Below are positions 29,118-38,918 of a DNA stretch of 64,000 nucleotides, in pieces; positions within the stretch are counted from its first letter, which is position 1; the number at the start of each line of letters is the position of its first letter. The translations under genes were made by a program, and so were the position numbers. Origin of the DNA: Bacteroidota bacterium (lineage in GTDB: Bacteria > Bacteroidota > Bacteroidia > 2-12-FULL-35-15); NCBI GenBank assembly GCA_016707685.1, contig JADJHE010000011.1, positions 62,001 to 126,000 of the forward strand. The letters are read 5' to 3'. The notes beneath the pieces were generated by a model. That model saw only the letters and a list, made by a program, of their open reading frames with translations, was not told the origin of the DNA and did not search any database.

Positions 29118-29900
29118 TTATGAATTTTCCATCATATTTGTTAATGCTACAAAATCGGCAACCGATAATTCTTCGGCTCGTTTGCTTAAATAGCTATTGT
29201 CTGCAAATTCGGCTTTTAATTTAAATGCACGTATAGAGTTTCTGAGTGTTTTTCTGCGTTGGTTAAATCCTGCTTTCACTACTTGCTTGAATAATTTTTC
29301 ATTGCAGTCGAGTTTTTCTACTTTGTTTCTTGTTAATCGTATAACAGCAGATTTTACGCGTGGTGGAGGATTAAATACATTTTCATGCACCGTAAAAAGA
29401 TATTCAATATCATAATAGGCTTGCAGTAAAACGCTAGTGATGCCGTAGGTTTTGTTTTTTGGTTTCGAAGCAATTCGTTCTGCTACTTCTTTTTGGAACA
29501 TACCTACAACTTCAGGCACTTGGTTTTTATGATCCAAAATTTTAAATAAAATTTCAGTGGAGATATTATATGGAAAGTTTCCGATTACAGCAAATGCTTC
29601 ATTATTAAATAGAGTTGTAAAGTCGAGCTTTAAAAAATCGCCATCAATAATTCTATTTTCAAGAGAAGGGTAATTTTTTTTTAAATATGCAATAGATTCT
29701 CGGTCGATATCAATGATGTGTGTTTCAAAGTTTGTTTCATTGATAAGGTATTTGGTAAGAACACCCATTCCTGGACCAACTTCCAATACTTGCTTATAGA
29801 GATCGGTATGCTTTAATGCTTTAACAATATCCAGTGCTATTTTTTCGTCAGTTAAAAAGTGCTGACCCAGGTGTTTTTTTGCTCTTACGTTTTCTGACAT
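29118..29900 (-). CDS. rsmA: 16S rRNA (adenine1518/1519-N6)-dimethyltransferase
   Basis: KsgA/RsmA dimethylates two adjacent adenines near the 3' end of 16S rRNA using SAM. 260 residues. Motifs: AKKHLGQHFLTD (7-18), the SAM-binding VLEVGPGMGVLT (~39-50), the catalytic GNFPYNIS, and PPPRVKSAVIRL plus FNQRRKTLRNS in the C-terminal rRNA-binding part. Its start overlaps the stop of the DUF4286 gene by one base, so the two are coupled. Confidence 0.97.
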   Translation of the reverse strand: MSENVRAKKHLGQHFLTDEKIALDIVKALKHTDLYKQVLEVGPGMGVLTKYLINETNFETHIIDIDRESIAYLKKNYPSLENRIIDGDFLKLDFTTLFNNEAFAVIGNFPYNISTEILFKILDHKNQVPEVVGMFQKEVAERIASKPKNKTYGITSVLLQAYYDIEYLFTVHENVFNPPPRVKSAVIRLTRNKVEKLDCNEKLFKQVVKAGFNQRRKTLRNSIRAFKLKAEFADNSYLSKRAEELSVADFVALTNMMENS

Positions 29901-30199
29901 TATACGACCTCCAATAATGTTCTAAATGCTACAAATTTATTAGCATATTTTTCTGCTACCTCTTTTTGTAAACGAGGTGCATGATTCGCCTGGTATTCTT
30001 TTAAATCATCCATACTTGCGCATGTGTATTGAATGGAGTAGGTAGTGCCTTGCTCTTCGTCAACTAATACTTTGCAAACTTTATTTTCCAGAAAATAGCC
30101 AGTTGCCATTACATCTGGAATGTGTGTTGATTTCATCCATTGAAGCCATTCTTCACGAACATCGTTTTCAATGTTTACTGTTACATTATAAATAATCAT
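29900..30199 (-). CDS. DUF4286 family protein
   Basis: 99 residues beginning MIIYNVTVNIENDVREEWLQWM, with HIPDVMATGYF, YSIQYTCASMDDLKEYQANHAPRLQ and a C-terminal FRTLLEV. This is the ferredoxin-like fold family DUF4286, common in Bacteroidota next to ksgA, and of unknown function. It overlaps the rsmA start by one base. Four TACGAAT repeats lie just before its start codon. Confidence 0.9.
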   Translation of the reverse strand: MIIYNVTVNIENDVREEWLQWMKSTHIPDVMATGYFLENKVCKVLVDEEQGTTYSIQYTCASMDDLKEYQANHAPRLQKEVAEKYANKFVAFRTLLEVV

Positions 30200-30205
30200 A
30201 TCTAC

Positions 30206-30237
30206 TACGAATTACGAATTTTTACGAATATACGAAT
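30206..30237. repeat. Four TACGAAT heptamers before the DUF4286 gene
   Basis: Copies at 30206-30212, 30213-30219, 30223-30229 and 30231-30237, the first two abutting and the others spaced by 3 and 1 bases. The array starts seven bases upstream of the minus-strand ATG at 30199. Confidence 0.7.
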
Positions 30238-30309
30238 CGTTTTATGTTTTATTGATATCAAAACAAGCCTTCACAAATCTGCTTGAACTTTTTACCACTC
30301 ATTAGAACG

Positions 30310-32133
30310 CTAATTAATTGCATCACCTCTTAATTTTCGAAAGCGTTTACGTGCTTCCACAACATAGAGTGAGCCTGGGTATTTTTCTAGTAATTGTTGA
30401 TACAACTCTTTTGCTTTGTCGTTATTTTTTAATTGATTTTCATTGATGTCTGCTAATTTGAATAGTGCATCATCGGCATAAATGTCTTCACTGTTTTTTT
30501 TCAATAACTCTTCATAGAATACAATGGCATCATTGTATTTTCCACGTTTTAATTCCAATTGTGCTTTTTTATACAAAATTCGGTTGCACAAAACATTGTT
30601 TGGGAAAAGTGTATTTACAGAATCGTAAGTTAGTTTGGCTAATTCATCTTTGTTTTGAAAAGCTAATAAATCCCCACGAGCAACAATTTCTAGAGGAGTA
30701 GTGGTTGTGTCTTCTGCTAATGCATCACTAATAACCAATGACAATTCCATTGCATCGTTGGCAATCAATTTTGATGTTGATCCTTTTAAAACATCCAATT
30801 GTGCTTGTGCCCAACCAAAATCTCCTGTGTAATAGGATATGCGTGCATTTCTGAATTTTGCTTCTTGTCCAACAATATCATATTTATTTGCCTTTTCTAC
30901 TTGTGAATAAAGTAATGAAGCATCCCAAACGTTTCCTGTCATCAATAAAATATCGGCTAATTCTAATTTACAATCCGCTTGTGTAGGTGCTGATAATTGA
31001 GGCATTGCAATTGTTTCTTCCAGCAAGGCAATAGCATCCGTTGATTTGTTTAAATAGAAAGCTTGCAAGTGTGCTAAGTTTTTTAGAAGTGGAGCAGTGC
31101 TTGCTGATTTTCCTAATTCAGTAATGGTGACATTGTAATTTTTTTCCAATTCAATTAAATCGGCACTCGTATAATTTCCTTTTGATACAACTTTTAAATA
31201 ACTCACATTAAGCAATTCCATTCGAGCATTGCTGTAATAATAAACATCGGGACCTTTTGCAATTACAAAGTTGTATGCTTTAATAGCAATGTCATAGGCT
31301 TCATTTTGTGCGAATAATTGAGCCAAAGCCATTACTCGGTTCCCTTCTTCTTTTTTACGTTTGTCCAATGCTTTTGCCTGGATAAATGCTCCCTCCCAAT
31401 CTTTTTGTTGTATTTGCATCCAAATTAATAATTCGGAAAGAATTGTTTTGTCTGAGTTTTTAGCAATGCGTTTTAACAATTCAGTTTTTAGTACTTCGTT
31501 TTGTTTTGAATCTGTATCATTTCCAAAACTTGTTTGCAATGCATTTTGAACACTTTGAATATAGGATTCATTTATTTCGAGTGCATCCAGCAACTCGTTA
31601 ATCATTGCTAGTTTATCCCCTTTTGTTTTATAAATTTCGGCAAGTTCAAAACTGTAGGGGTAATTGGTTTGTGATATTTTTCGTCCTTTTAGGTAAGCTG
31701 CTATTGAATAATCGAATTGCCGAATAGCATTAAAAGAGTTTGCTACCGTAAATACTTGTTCGTCTTCTTTGATTAGTTTAATGGTTTGATCCCATGCCGA
31801 TTTAGCTTTCTCGGGTTCATCGCTTTTGGTATACACTGTTCCTAAATCAACTTGTAGATTTAGTTGTTCCGGATTTTGCTTGATTTGTTTTTTTACAATT
31901 TTTTCTGCCTTTTTAAAATCTTTTGTTTCTAATAAACAGTTTAAGTAAGGTGTGTAATAAAGTTGAGGTGATTTTTTGTTATACAGTTTTTCATAGTAAT
32001 CCAATGCTTTATCAAATTCCTTGTTTTGATAAAACTGAATTGCTAATTGTTCATCTGTACTTGGCTGAGCAAAACCAATTGCTGTGCTAAGTAGAAATAA
32101 AAAAAAGAATACTATGTGTTTAATGTTGTTCAA
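30310..32133 (-). CDS. Secreted/periplasmic tetratricopeptide-repeat protein
   Basis: 607 residues. The signal peptide ends near GFAQ (residue 22). The rest is helical TPR repeats: AIQFYQNKEFDKALDYYEKLYNK, LNLQVDLGTVYTKSDEPEKAKSAWDQ, and near the end RGKYNDAIVFYEELLKKNSEDIYADDALFKLADI and KAKELYQQLLEKYPGSLYVVEARKRFRKLRGD. The C-terminal repeats resemble YbgF/outer-membrane lipoprotein TPRs. No catalytic residues are seen, so it is probably a periplasmic scaffold. Its start overlaps the stop of the small 32130 gene (ATGA-type), indicating an operon. Confidence 0.85.
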   Translation of the reverse strand: MNNIKHIVFFFLFLLSTAIGFAQPSTDEQLAIQFYQNKEFDKALDYYEKLYNKKSPQLYYTPYLNCLLETKDFKKAEKIVKKQIKQNPEQLNLQVDLGTVYTKSDEPEKAKSAWDQTIKLIKEDEQVFTVANSFNAIRQFDYSIAAYLKGRKISQTNYPYSFELAEIYKTKGDKLAMINELLDALEINESYIQSVQNALQTSFGNDTDSKQNEVLKTELLKRIAKNSDKTILSELLIWMQIQQKDWEGAFIQAKALDKRKKEEGNRVMALAQLFAQNEAYDIAIKAYNFVIAKGPDVYYYSNARMELLNVSYLKVVSKGNYTSADLIELEKNYNVTITELGKSASTAPLLKNLAHLQAFYLNKSTDAIALLEETIAMPQLSAPTQADCKLELADILLMTGNVWDASLLYSQVEKANKYDIVGQEAKFRNARISYYTGDFGWAQAQLDVLKGSTSKLIANDAMELSLVISDALAEDTTTTPLEIVARGDLLAFQNKDELAKLTYDSVNTLFPNNVLCNRILYKKAQLELKRGKYNDAIVFYEELLKKNSEDIYADDALFKLADINENQLKNNDKAKELYQQLLEKYPGSLYVVEARKRFRKLRGDAIN

Positions 32134-32429
32134 TACCCAATTATTTCCAAGACAACTGCTTTCGCTTCAATGTCTAATCCGTTACGTAAAGTTAATAAAC
32201 TTCCTGTAACTAAATGCTCTCCAAATCCATGGGGTGCATAAAGTAATGCGTTCATTACTTCGGATTTGCCTGGTTCTATTGGCTTTTTGAATAAATTAAT
32301 CTGGCATTCGGTGCAGTATTTTCCTGCACCTTGCAGGTATGCTTGCGGCCTGTAAACCCCCATTAACTCATAAGTCGAAAGGTTTTCGATGAGTAATTTA
32401 ACTTGGAGGTATTTTTTATGGTAGATCAT
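32130..32429 (-). CDS. Small protein with EF-Tu domain III-like pattern
   Basis: 99 residues from the ATG at 32429 (MIYHKKYLQVKLL). Short beta strands predominate: YRPQAYLQG, then INLFKKPIEPGKSEVMNALLYAP, FGEHLVTGSLLTLRNG and a final AKAVVLEIIG. The spacing GYRPQ...PGxxxxxxxxL..P......G..F.IR.G...A.G.V..I is like the third beta-barrel domain of EF-Tu, but without the GTPase. Similar stand-alone proteins occur in Bacteroidota; function unknown. It overlaps the downstream TPR gene start. Confidence 0.65.
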   Translation of the reverse strand: MIYHKKYLQVKLLIENLSTYELMGVYRPQAYLQGAGKYCTECQINLFKKPIEPGKSEVMNALLYAPHGFGEHLVTGSLLTLRNGLDIEAKAVVLEIIGY

Positions 32430-32545
32430 TTTGATGATTAGGCAAAAGTGAACAGCCAATAGTAAATAGGGAGTAGCTGATTTAAAATTATTTATTTTAC
32501 AAGGTAGCTATCAAATACTAACAACTAATTCCTAATCCCTCTTGC

Positions 32546-33895
32546 CTATTTACTAATCGCTTTTAAGATCTCCTTCTCAACCTCCTCACTGTTCCATTTA
32601 CTTTCGATATCTGTGAACATGGCCATAACAGCTTTCATAATATCATCTTGCTTTTTACCAACGCGGTATGCTTCTGAATAGCGAATGTGGCTGAATGTTA
32701 CTTGGCTGTACAAAGGCATCCATTTATCTGGATGTTTTTCAGAAAAGTAAGCTTCAATTTTTTTCTGTAGAATGAATTTAGGGTCTGCAACATAATCACG
32801 CATTACAAAATAATTTTCCAAGGAAAGGTCTTGAACGCCATCGCCATCAGGTTTACGTAAAATTTCATATTCTGCAAAAACTTTGCTCCAATCTTCGTTG
32901 TGTTTTTGCATCAATTGCCACATTACTGTACAATCTTCAAATCCACAATTCATACCTTGTCCATAAAATGGAACAGTAGCATGCGCTGCATCGCCCATCA
33001 AAGCTGTTTTTCCATGTGTCCATGGGAAACAACGGATAATTGCTAAAGCAGATAATGGATGGTTTTCCCATGCATCCGCAATCGTTGGCATCATGGTATA
33101 AAAATCAGGGAAAGTAGTTTTGAAAAAATCGTTTACTGCTTCTTTTGAAGTTAATGTTTCAAACGATTTTTCGCCTTTCATAGGCATGAACAAGGTACAT
33201 GTAAACGAACCATCTTCATTAGGTAAAGCAATTAACATAAATCGACCGCGAGGCCAAATATGTAATGCATGTTTTTCTATTTTGTAGGTTCCATCAGCAT
33301 TTGCTGGTAATAATATCTCACGGTATCCATCTTCGATAAAACGCTGGCTGTAATCAAAGCGATCAAGCTTTTGCATTGCATTATAACGAACAGCAGAAAA
33401 AGCTCCATCAGCAGCAAAAACAACATCCGAATGGTATGTTTTTTTTACACCTGTTTCGGAATGTTCGGTATGCACAACTCCTTTTATTAAATCAACATCC
33501 GTGCAACGTTCGTTATAAAATATTTCGGCATTACCAACCTCCTCGGCAATGCTCATCATACGTGCATTTAATCCACCACGTGAAACAGAATAAATTGCTT
33601 GCCCTTCTTTTCCATAGGGTTGGTATGATAAATTTCCTTTTAAGTCGTGCATGATACGGCCCGGCATTGCAATCGCAATTTTTCTAACTTCATCCCCAAT
33701 ACCCACTGCATCCAATGCTTTCCATCCTCTATCAGATAGAGCCAAATTGATTGATTTGCCAGCAGATATTTCAGCTTTACGGATATCAGGTCTGCGTTCT
33801 ACAATTGTTACTTTGTATCCAGCTTTTGAAAGGTATACTGCCCAAAGTGATCCTACTAATCCTGCTCCTACAATTGTTGCGGTTTTTTGACTCAT
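32546..33895 (-). CDS. kmo: Kynurenine 3-monooxygenase
   Basis: FAD- and NADPH-dependent hydroxylation of L-kynurenine to 3-hydroxykynurenine. 449 residues. The FAD site GAGLVGS (10-16) is followed by ERR; then NLALSDRGWKALDAVG, YSVSRGGLNARM, CTLFMPMKGEKSFE and the second FAD motif GDAAHATVPFYGQGMNCGFED. The C-terminal ~70 residues include the amphipathic segment typical of Kmo. It is grouped with kynU (34460), suggesting de novo NAD synthesis from tryptophan or tryptophan breakdown; the 2,3-dioxygenase, formamidase and 3-HAA dioxygenase are not in the window. Confidence 0.96.
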   Translation of the reverse strand: MSQKTATIVGAGLVGSLWAVYLSKAGYKVTIVERRPDIRKAEISAGKSINLALSDRGWKALDAVGIGDEVRKIAIAMPGRIMHDLKGNLSYQPYGKEGQAIYSVSRGGLNARMMSIAEEVGNAEIFYNERCTDVDLIKGVVHTEHSETGVKKTYHSDVVFAADGAFSAVRYNAMQKLDRFDYSQRFIEDGYREILLPANADGTYKIEKHALHIWPRGRFMLIALPNEDGSFTCTLFMPMKGEKSFETLTSKEAVNDFFKTTFPDFYTMMPTIADAWENHPLSALAIIRCFPWTHGKTALMGDAAHATVPFYGQGMNCGFEDCTVMWQLMQKHNEDWSKVFAEYEILRKPDGDGVQDLSLENYFVMRDYVADPKFILQKKIEAYFSEKHPDKWMPLYSQVTFSHIRYSEAYRVGKKQDDIMKAVMAMFTDIESKWNSEEVEKEILKAISK

Positions 33896-33947
33896 AATTT
33901 TTTTATTTCAAATAATTTGATATTTCAAAAATACGAAATGATACACA

Positions 33948-34430
33948 TCATTTTTTCTTTTTTTTCGGTAATCCTTTTTCAAAAAATTCTTTTTCCAGTT
34001 TTATTACACTTGCTACTGCTCTTCTAACCCTTGTTTCCTTGTTTTTTGAGCCAGAAATATATTTTGTATAATTTCTTTTATAAGAAGGTGGAAAGGCATT
34101 AAATAGCTGTTCTGCTTCCGGACTTGCTTCAAATGCTTCTTTTAATTCTTCTGGTACTTTTAATTCAGCAAAGTCTTCTTCTAAAATAATTTCAATTTGA
34201 TCTCCTGCATTTTTGCGAATTGCTTTTCTAATTTCAGCTCGAATTGCCATGCAATGTTCTCCCGTGCGCATAGGCATTAATGAGGTATCATCGAATGGAA
34301 ATCCGTCAATTGTTCCCTTTACGCGAACATATCCACCTCTTCCAAAAATTTTTCTAACATCAATGGGTGCCATTGCAACAGTCCATGCTCCCATCTTTTC
34401 CATTGTTGTTTTAAACTTATGTTTGCTCAT
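33948..34430 (-). CDS. DUF1905 / YdeI (OmpD-associated) family protein
   Basis: 160 residues from the start at 34430 (MSKHKFKTTMEKMGAW). The DUF1905 part is GRGGYVRVKGTIDGFPFDDTSLMPMRTGEHCMAI (~27-60). The YdeI-like end has EELKEAFEASPEAEQLFNAFPPSYKRNYTKYISGSKNKETRVRRAV and a lysine-rich tail (PKKKKK). The function is unknown; a small carbohydrate- or solute-binding role has been suggested for related beta-barrel domains, but nothing here shows it. It lies between kmo and kynU on the same strand with gaps of ~52 and ~29 bases, so probably one transcript. Confidence 0.8.
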   Translation of the reverse strand: MSKHKFKTTMEKMGAWTVAMAPIDVRKIFGRGGYVRVKGTIDGFPFDDTSLMPMRTGEHCMAIRAEIRKAIRKNAGDQIEIILEEDFAELKVPEELKEAFEASPEAEQLFNAFPPSYKRNYTKYISGSKNKETRVRRAVASVIKLEKEFFEKGLPKKKKK

Positions 34431-34459
34431 TATATAAATGCTAGCACACACATTAATAA

Positions 34460-35728
34460 TTACAATGACGCTTTTAAAATTTCACCGAAGCGGTACGCAT
34501 CTTCAAATGAATTGTATAATGGAACGGGTGCACAGCGAATAACATTTGGCTCTCTCCAATCACTAATAATTCCTGCCTCTGTTAATTTGTTGAACAACTC
34601 TTTTCCTCTGCCATGTGCAACAATTGATAACTGACAACCTCTTTGTGTTTTATCACGTGGCGTGATTATCTCTAATTTTTGCTCCAATGATTTATTAATA
34701 TCATCAATAATAAATTCTAAAAAACCTGTTAGTTTTTCAGCCTTGGAAACCAATGCATCCATTCCAACTTCATCAAAAATATCAACGGATGCTTTGTGTG
34801 CAGCCATTGATAATACAGGTGCATTGCTCATTTGCCATGCCTCAGCAGTTGGCATTGGAACAAAACCTTTGTTCATCTTAAAACGAGTTTCTTTATCATG
34901 TCCCCACCAACCTGCAAAGCGAGGAATTGAAGGGTTGTTTAAATGACGTTCATTGATAAATACTCCTGAAACACCCCCTGGTCCAGAATTTAAATATTTA
35001 TAGCTACACCAGCAGGCAAAATCAACATTCCAATTGTGTAATTCTAATTTTAAATTTCCTGCAGCATGTGCTAAATCGAAACCAACCATCGCGCCAATTT
35101 TATGACCAGCTTCGGTGATTGCTTTCATGTTAAACACCTGACCATTGTAATAGTTTACACCACCAATCATAATTGTTGCAATGGAATCCTTGTTTTTTTC
35201 AATTGCTGCTAAAATGTCTTCATGGCGGATACATACTTCTCCTTCACGTGGACCAACCTCAATGATAGCATCTTCAGGAGTATATCCATGAAATTTAACT
35301 TGTGATTCTAATGCATATTGATCGGAAGGGAATGCTTTTGCTTCGCATAAAATTTTGTAACGATTTTTTGTAGGACGGTAAAAACTTACGAGTAATAAAT
35401 GTAAGTTCACGGTCAATTGATTCATTACAACAACTTCTTCGGGTTTTGCACCAACAATTTTAGCAACTGGTTCAGCAAATTGTTCGTGATAAGGCATCCA
35501 TGGTTTGCGTGCATGAAAATGCCCTTCAACACCATAAGTAGCCCAATCTTCCAATTCATTCAATATATAATCTTGTGCAGCTTTTGGTTGTAAGCCTAAT
35601 GAGTTGCCTGTAAAGTAAACGGTTTCGCGACCATGCATCATTGGGAAATAAAATTTTTCGCGATATCCTCTTAATGGATCGGTTGCATCTTGTTGTTTAG
35701 CAAACGCTAATGTGTTTTCGTAATTCAT
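34460..35728 (-). CDS. kynU: Kynureninase
   Basis: PLP enzyme cleaving (3-hydroxy)kynurenine to (3-hydroxy)anthranilate and alanine. 422 residues. YFTGNSLGLQPK (38-49), MNQLTVNLHLLL, GFDLAHAAGN and the PLP-binding Lys244 in SYKYLNSGPGG are all present. GWWGHD and FKMNKGFVPMPTAEAWQMSN match the family's substrate loop. It shares direction and probably a transcript with the DUF1905 gene and kmo downstream. Confidence 0.97.
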   Translation of the reverse strand: MNYENTLAFAKQQDATDPLRGYREKFYFPMMHGRETVYFTGNSLGLQPKAAQDYILNELEDWATYGVEGHFHARKPWMPYHEQFAEPVAKIVGAKPEEVVVMNQLTVNLHLLLVSFYRPTKNRYKILCEAKAFPSDQYALESQVKFHGYTPEDAIIEVGPREGEVCIRHEDILAAIEKNKDSIATIMIGGVNYYNGQVFNMKAITEAGHKIGAMVGFDLAHAAGNLKLELHNWNVDFACWCSYKYLNSGPGGVSGVFINERHLNNPSIPRFAGWWGHDKETRFKMNKGFVPMPTAEAWQMSNAPVLSMAAHKASVDIFDEVGMDALVSKAEKLTGFLEFIIDDINKSLEQKLEIITPRDKTQRGCQLSIVAHGRGKELFNKLTEAGIISDWREPNVIRCAPVPLYNSFEDAYRFGEILKASL

Positions 35729-35822
35729 AGTTTCTTGTTTTCTTTTTCTACACTTCTAAATTTTCCAGAAATTAGAAGTCGTTTTTCGCTGCATAACGCA
35801 GAAATTATTGAATCCAAAGATA

Positions 35823-35830
35823 TATATTTG
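35823..35830 (+). promoter_or_regulatory. hemL -7 promoter box
   Basis: TATATTTG is a full match to TAnnTTTG, 19 bases before the hemL ATG at 35850. No convincing -33 box at the usual distance. Confidence 0.4.
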
Positions 35831-35849
35831 CAGGAAATAATTTTTAGTT

Positions 35850-37146
35850 ATGAAGAGAGAAAAATCAGAAGCATTATTTGAGAAGGCAAAGAGCTATTTC
35901 CCAGGAGGAGTAAACAGTCCTGTTAGAGCATTTCGTTCGGTGGGAGGAACCCCATTATTTATCGAAAAAGGAAAAGGAGCGCATATTTGGGATGCTGATG
36001 GAAATGAGTTTATTGATTACTGCGGTTCATGGGGACCTTTAATTTTAGGTCATGCAAATGATAAAGTGGTTGATGCAATTAAAAAAGCAGTTGAAAAAGG
36101 AAGTTCATTTGGTGCACCTACGGCTTTGGAAAATGATTTAGCCGAATTGATTTTAAAGAATAATAAGTATATACAAAAATTACGTTTTGTAAGTTCAGGA
36201 ACAGAAGCGGTTATGAGTGCTATTCGATTAGCGCGCGGGTATACGAAGCGTAATAAAATTTTAAAATTTGAAGGTTGTTATCACGGGCATAGCGATTCAT
36301 TGTTGGTAAAAGCAGGGTCGGGATTGGTTACTTTTGGAAATACCTCTTCTGCTGGTGTTCCAGAAGGCGTTGTAAATGATACAATTGTTGTGTCGCTAAA
36401 TAACGAGCAAGCAGTGAAACAAGCATTCGCTGAATTTAGAGATCAAATTGCATGTGTAATCATTGAACCTATTCCTGCGAACAATGGTTTGTTATTGCAA
36501 CGAAAAGAATATTTACAATTTTTACGTGATATCTGTACTGAAAATAAAACCCTATTAATTTTTGATGAAGTAATCAACGGCTTTAGAGTTGGTTTTGATG
36601 GTGCCGCAGGATATTATAACATTCAACCAGATATTATTACTTATGGTAAAATTATTGGTGGCGGATTGCCTGTAGGAATGTACGGTTCAAGTGTTGAAAT
36701 AATGAGTTGTATTTCTCCTGAAGGGCCTGTTTACCAAGCAGGGACATTAAGTGGAAATCCCGTTGCGATGGCAGCAGGTATTGCACAATTAACTGAATGT
36801 TTGAAACCAAATTTTTATCAGGATCTGGAGACTAAGACACAATTTTTGATTGATTCGATTTTCTCAAACCTCAAATCATTGCAAACTTCAGACTCTTAAA
36901 ATTTTTAGTGTTGGTTCAATTTTTTGGATTGCATTTACGGATAAGGAGGTTGTTCGAACTGCAGAGGAGATTGATGCCGACTCAATGAAGTATTTTAGAA
37001 TTTTGCACAAAGAATTATTGGAAAGAGGTATTTACCTTGGACCATCTGGTTATGAAGTTGGTTTTGTATGCGAGGCACATACACAAGATGATTTAACGAA
37101 AACAGCAAAAGCATTTGCTGAAGCATTGGAAATAGCGATGAAGTAG
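35850..37146 (+). CDS. hemL: Glutamate-1-semialdehyde 2,1-aminomutase (frameshifted)
   Basis: PLP enzyme of the C5 heme pathway, converting glutamate-1-semialdehyde to 5-aminolevulinate. FPGGVNSPVRAFRSVGG (17-33), SSGTEAVMSAIRLARG (115-130), EGCYHGHSDS, FDEVINGFRVG and Lys267 in TYGKIIGGGLPVG are all intact. The frame breaks near 36880-36897: after NLKSLQTSD, one extra base separates it from KIFSVGSIFWIAFTD. The remainder to 37146 completes the normal ~430 residues. Because this enzyme is required for heme in C5-pathway bacteria (hemN is also in the window), a sequencing insertion is likely. It ends before a strong terminator. Confidence 0.95.
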
Positions 37147-37173
37147 TTTTAATAATCATTGTTTTAGACAAAT

Positions 37174-37207
37174 AAAAAGCCCCTACTAATTTTAGTAGGG
37201 GCTTTTT
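37174..37207. terminator. Bidirectional terminator between hemL and the PiT gene
   Basis: A 16-base near-perfect stem (37174-37189 with 37192-37207) with A5 and T5 flanks, between convergent genes. Confidence 0.88.
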
Positions 37208-37221
37208 GTTGGCTATAATAT

Positions 37222-38877
37222 TTACAATGCAATTAAATTATAAATCCAGAATACCAATCCACCTAAGATAGCACTGATAGGAATTGTTAAAATCCAAGCC
37301 CATAATAGACTTACAGTGATTCCCCAGCGAACTGCGGATAAACGTTTTGTAACACCAACACCGATAATTGCACCAGTGATGGTATGAGTTGTACTTACAG
37401 GAATCCCCATTTGCTCCGTTAAGAACAAGGTTGTAGCACCAGCTGTTTCTGCAGATACACCTTCAAGTGGAGTAACCTTTGTGATTTTGGTTCCCATTGT
37501 TTTTACAATTTTCCAACCACCACTTAATGTACCAATACCAATTGCTAAATAACAGGATAATGGAACCCAATCAGGCATTGCTTTGATATCAACAATATCT
37601 CCATGCGCAATTAATGCTGCAGCAATAATACCCATTACTTTTTGAGCATCGTTACCACCGTGGCCAATACTAAATGCTGCAGAAGAAAGTAATTGTAATT
37701 TTTTGAACATACTTCCTGTACGAGTAGCAGTAGGTTCTTTTATTTTTTCGTTGTAGATGAAAATTAAACAGAAAAATAACAAGGCACCAATTAAACCCCA
37801 ACGAACAATTTTATTATCTGCTTTATCTAATTCTTTTATTAGATCTTTCTTAGCATCAACAGTTAAGGTTTTTTTGAATTCCTTTAAATTGTCGGCTCCC
37901 ACAGGATATTTTGCATTCATTTCAGCAACCATACTGTCTAATCCAATATCAAAATATTTTTTAGCAATTGGTTTTAAGCTATCAACATGCTCTTTTGCTA
38001 TTTCGTAATCGTGCTTGAAGCTAGGGTCAATTTTTGATTTGTTCTTTAATGCTTCAAGTTTATAGTATAACTTTAATTTGTCTTCAATTTTGCTAATTGT
38101 AACATCTTTTAGATTTACATTTTTAGCAATTTCTTCAGCAACAAATTCAGAACCTTTCGATTCGTAACTAGAAAAATAAGGTGTACACAATTTAGCATTT
38201 GCTGTTGCTTTTTCTAGTTTTGGTATTTTTGAGTTGTCATGTTTAATATCAACCTCGTAAGTGTATTTATCTACACGGAAGAATTTTTTAGCACCTTCAC
38301 TTAATTTATCTTCTTGGAATTTGATAAATAAGAACCATAATGCAACCGAGGTAGCTAATAGGATTCCCACTTTTAGCCATGTTCTATTTTGAATGAATAT
38401 TAAGGTAAAGAACATGGAAATTATCATACCGATTACCGGTGCAAGGAAAATGAATAAAACCGTTTTCCCAATTTTGCTTCCGTCAATAATTTCATTAATT
38501 GGCATCATTCCTTTGCTCATGAAAGCATAGGCCAGTGCAGAACCAGCGAATCCACCAATTAATGTATGTGAAGAAGATGAAGGTATTCCATACCACCAGG
38601 TTAATAAATTCCAAATAATTGCAGCAATTAAACCGCTAAATATAACAGGAAGGGTAATGAATTCTGAGTAAACCGTTTTTCCAATGGTGTTTGCAACAGC
38701 ATGATCTTTGAAAATTAAAAAAGCAACAAAGTTGAAAAATGCTGCCCATAAAACGGCTTGAAGTGGAGTAAGTACCTTTGTGGAAACAATAGTAGCGATA
38801 GAGTTCGCTGCATCATGGAATCCATTGATGAAGTCGAAAATAAGCGCGAGTGCTATAACAATAATTAATAATGTCAT
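37222..38877 (-). CDS. PiT-family inorganic phosphate transporter
   Basis: Cation-coupled low-affinity phosphate symporter of the inner membrane. 551 residues. The two PiT signature repeats are DFINGFHDAANSIATIVSTKVLTPLQA (~11-37) and FSIGHGGNDAQKVMGIIAAAL plus STTHTITGAIIGVG in the second half. Between the membrane halves, residues ~195-365 form a charged, soluble Lys/Glu-rich insertion, as in some Bacteroidota PiT proteins. It lies 41 bases downstream of the DUF47 gene and ends at the shared terminator. The 11-bp repeat array at 39637-39676 lies upstream of this operon. Confidence 0.95.
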   Translation of the reverse strand: MTLLIIVIALALIFDFINGFHDAANSIATIVSTKVLTPLQAVLWAAFFNFVAFLIFKDHAVANTIGKTVYSEFITLPVIFSGLIAAIIWNLLTWWYGIPSSSSHTLIGGFAGSALAYAFMSKGMMPINEIIDGSKIGKTVLFIFLAPVIGMIISMFFTLIFIQNRTWLKVGILLATSVALWFLFIKFQEDKLSEGAKKFFRVDKYTYEVDIKHDNSKIPKLEKATANAKLCTPYFSSYESKGSEFVAEEIAKNVNLKDVTISKIEDKLKLYYKLEALKNKSKIDPSFKHDYEIAKEHVDSLKPIAKKYFDIGLDSMVAEMNAKYPVGADNLKEFKKTLTVDAKKDLIKELDKADNKIVRWGLIGALLFFCLIFIYNEKIKEPTATRTGSMFKKLQLLSSAAFSIGHGGNDAQKVMGIIAAALIAHGDIVDIKAMPDWVPLSCYLAIGIGTLSGGWKIVKTMGTKITKVTPLEGVSAETAGATTLFLTEQMGIPVSTTHTITGAIIGVGVTKRLSAVRWGITVSLLWAWILTIPISAILGGLVFWIYNLIAL

Positions 38878-38918
38878 TGAAGTAGAATATTAAGTGAGTA
38901 AAATGATTAGTAAAAAAA

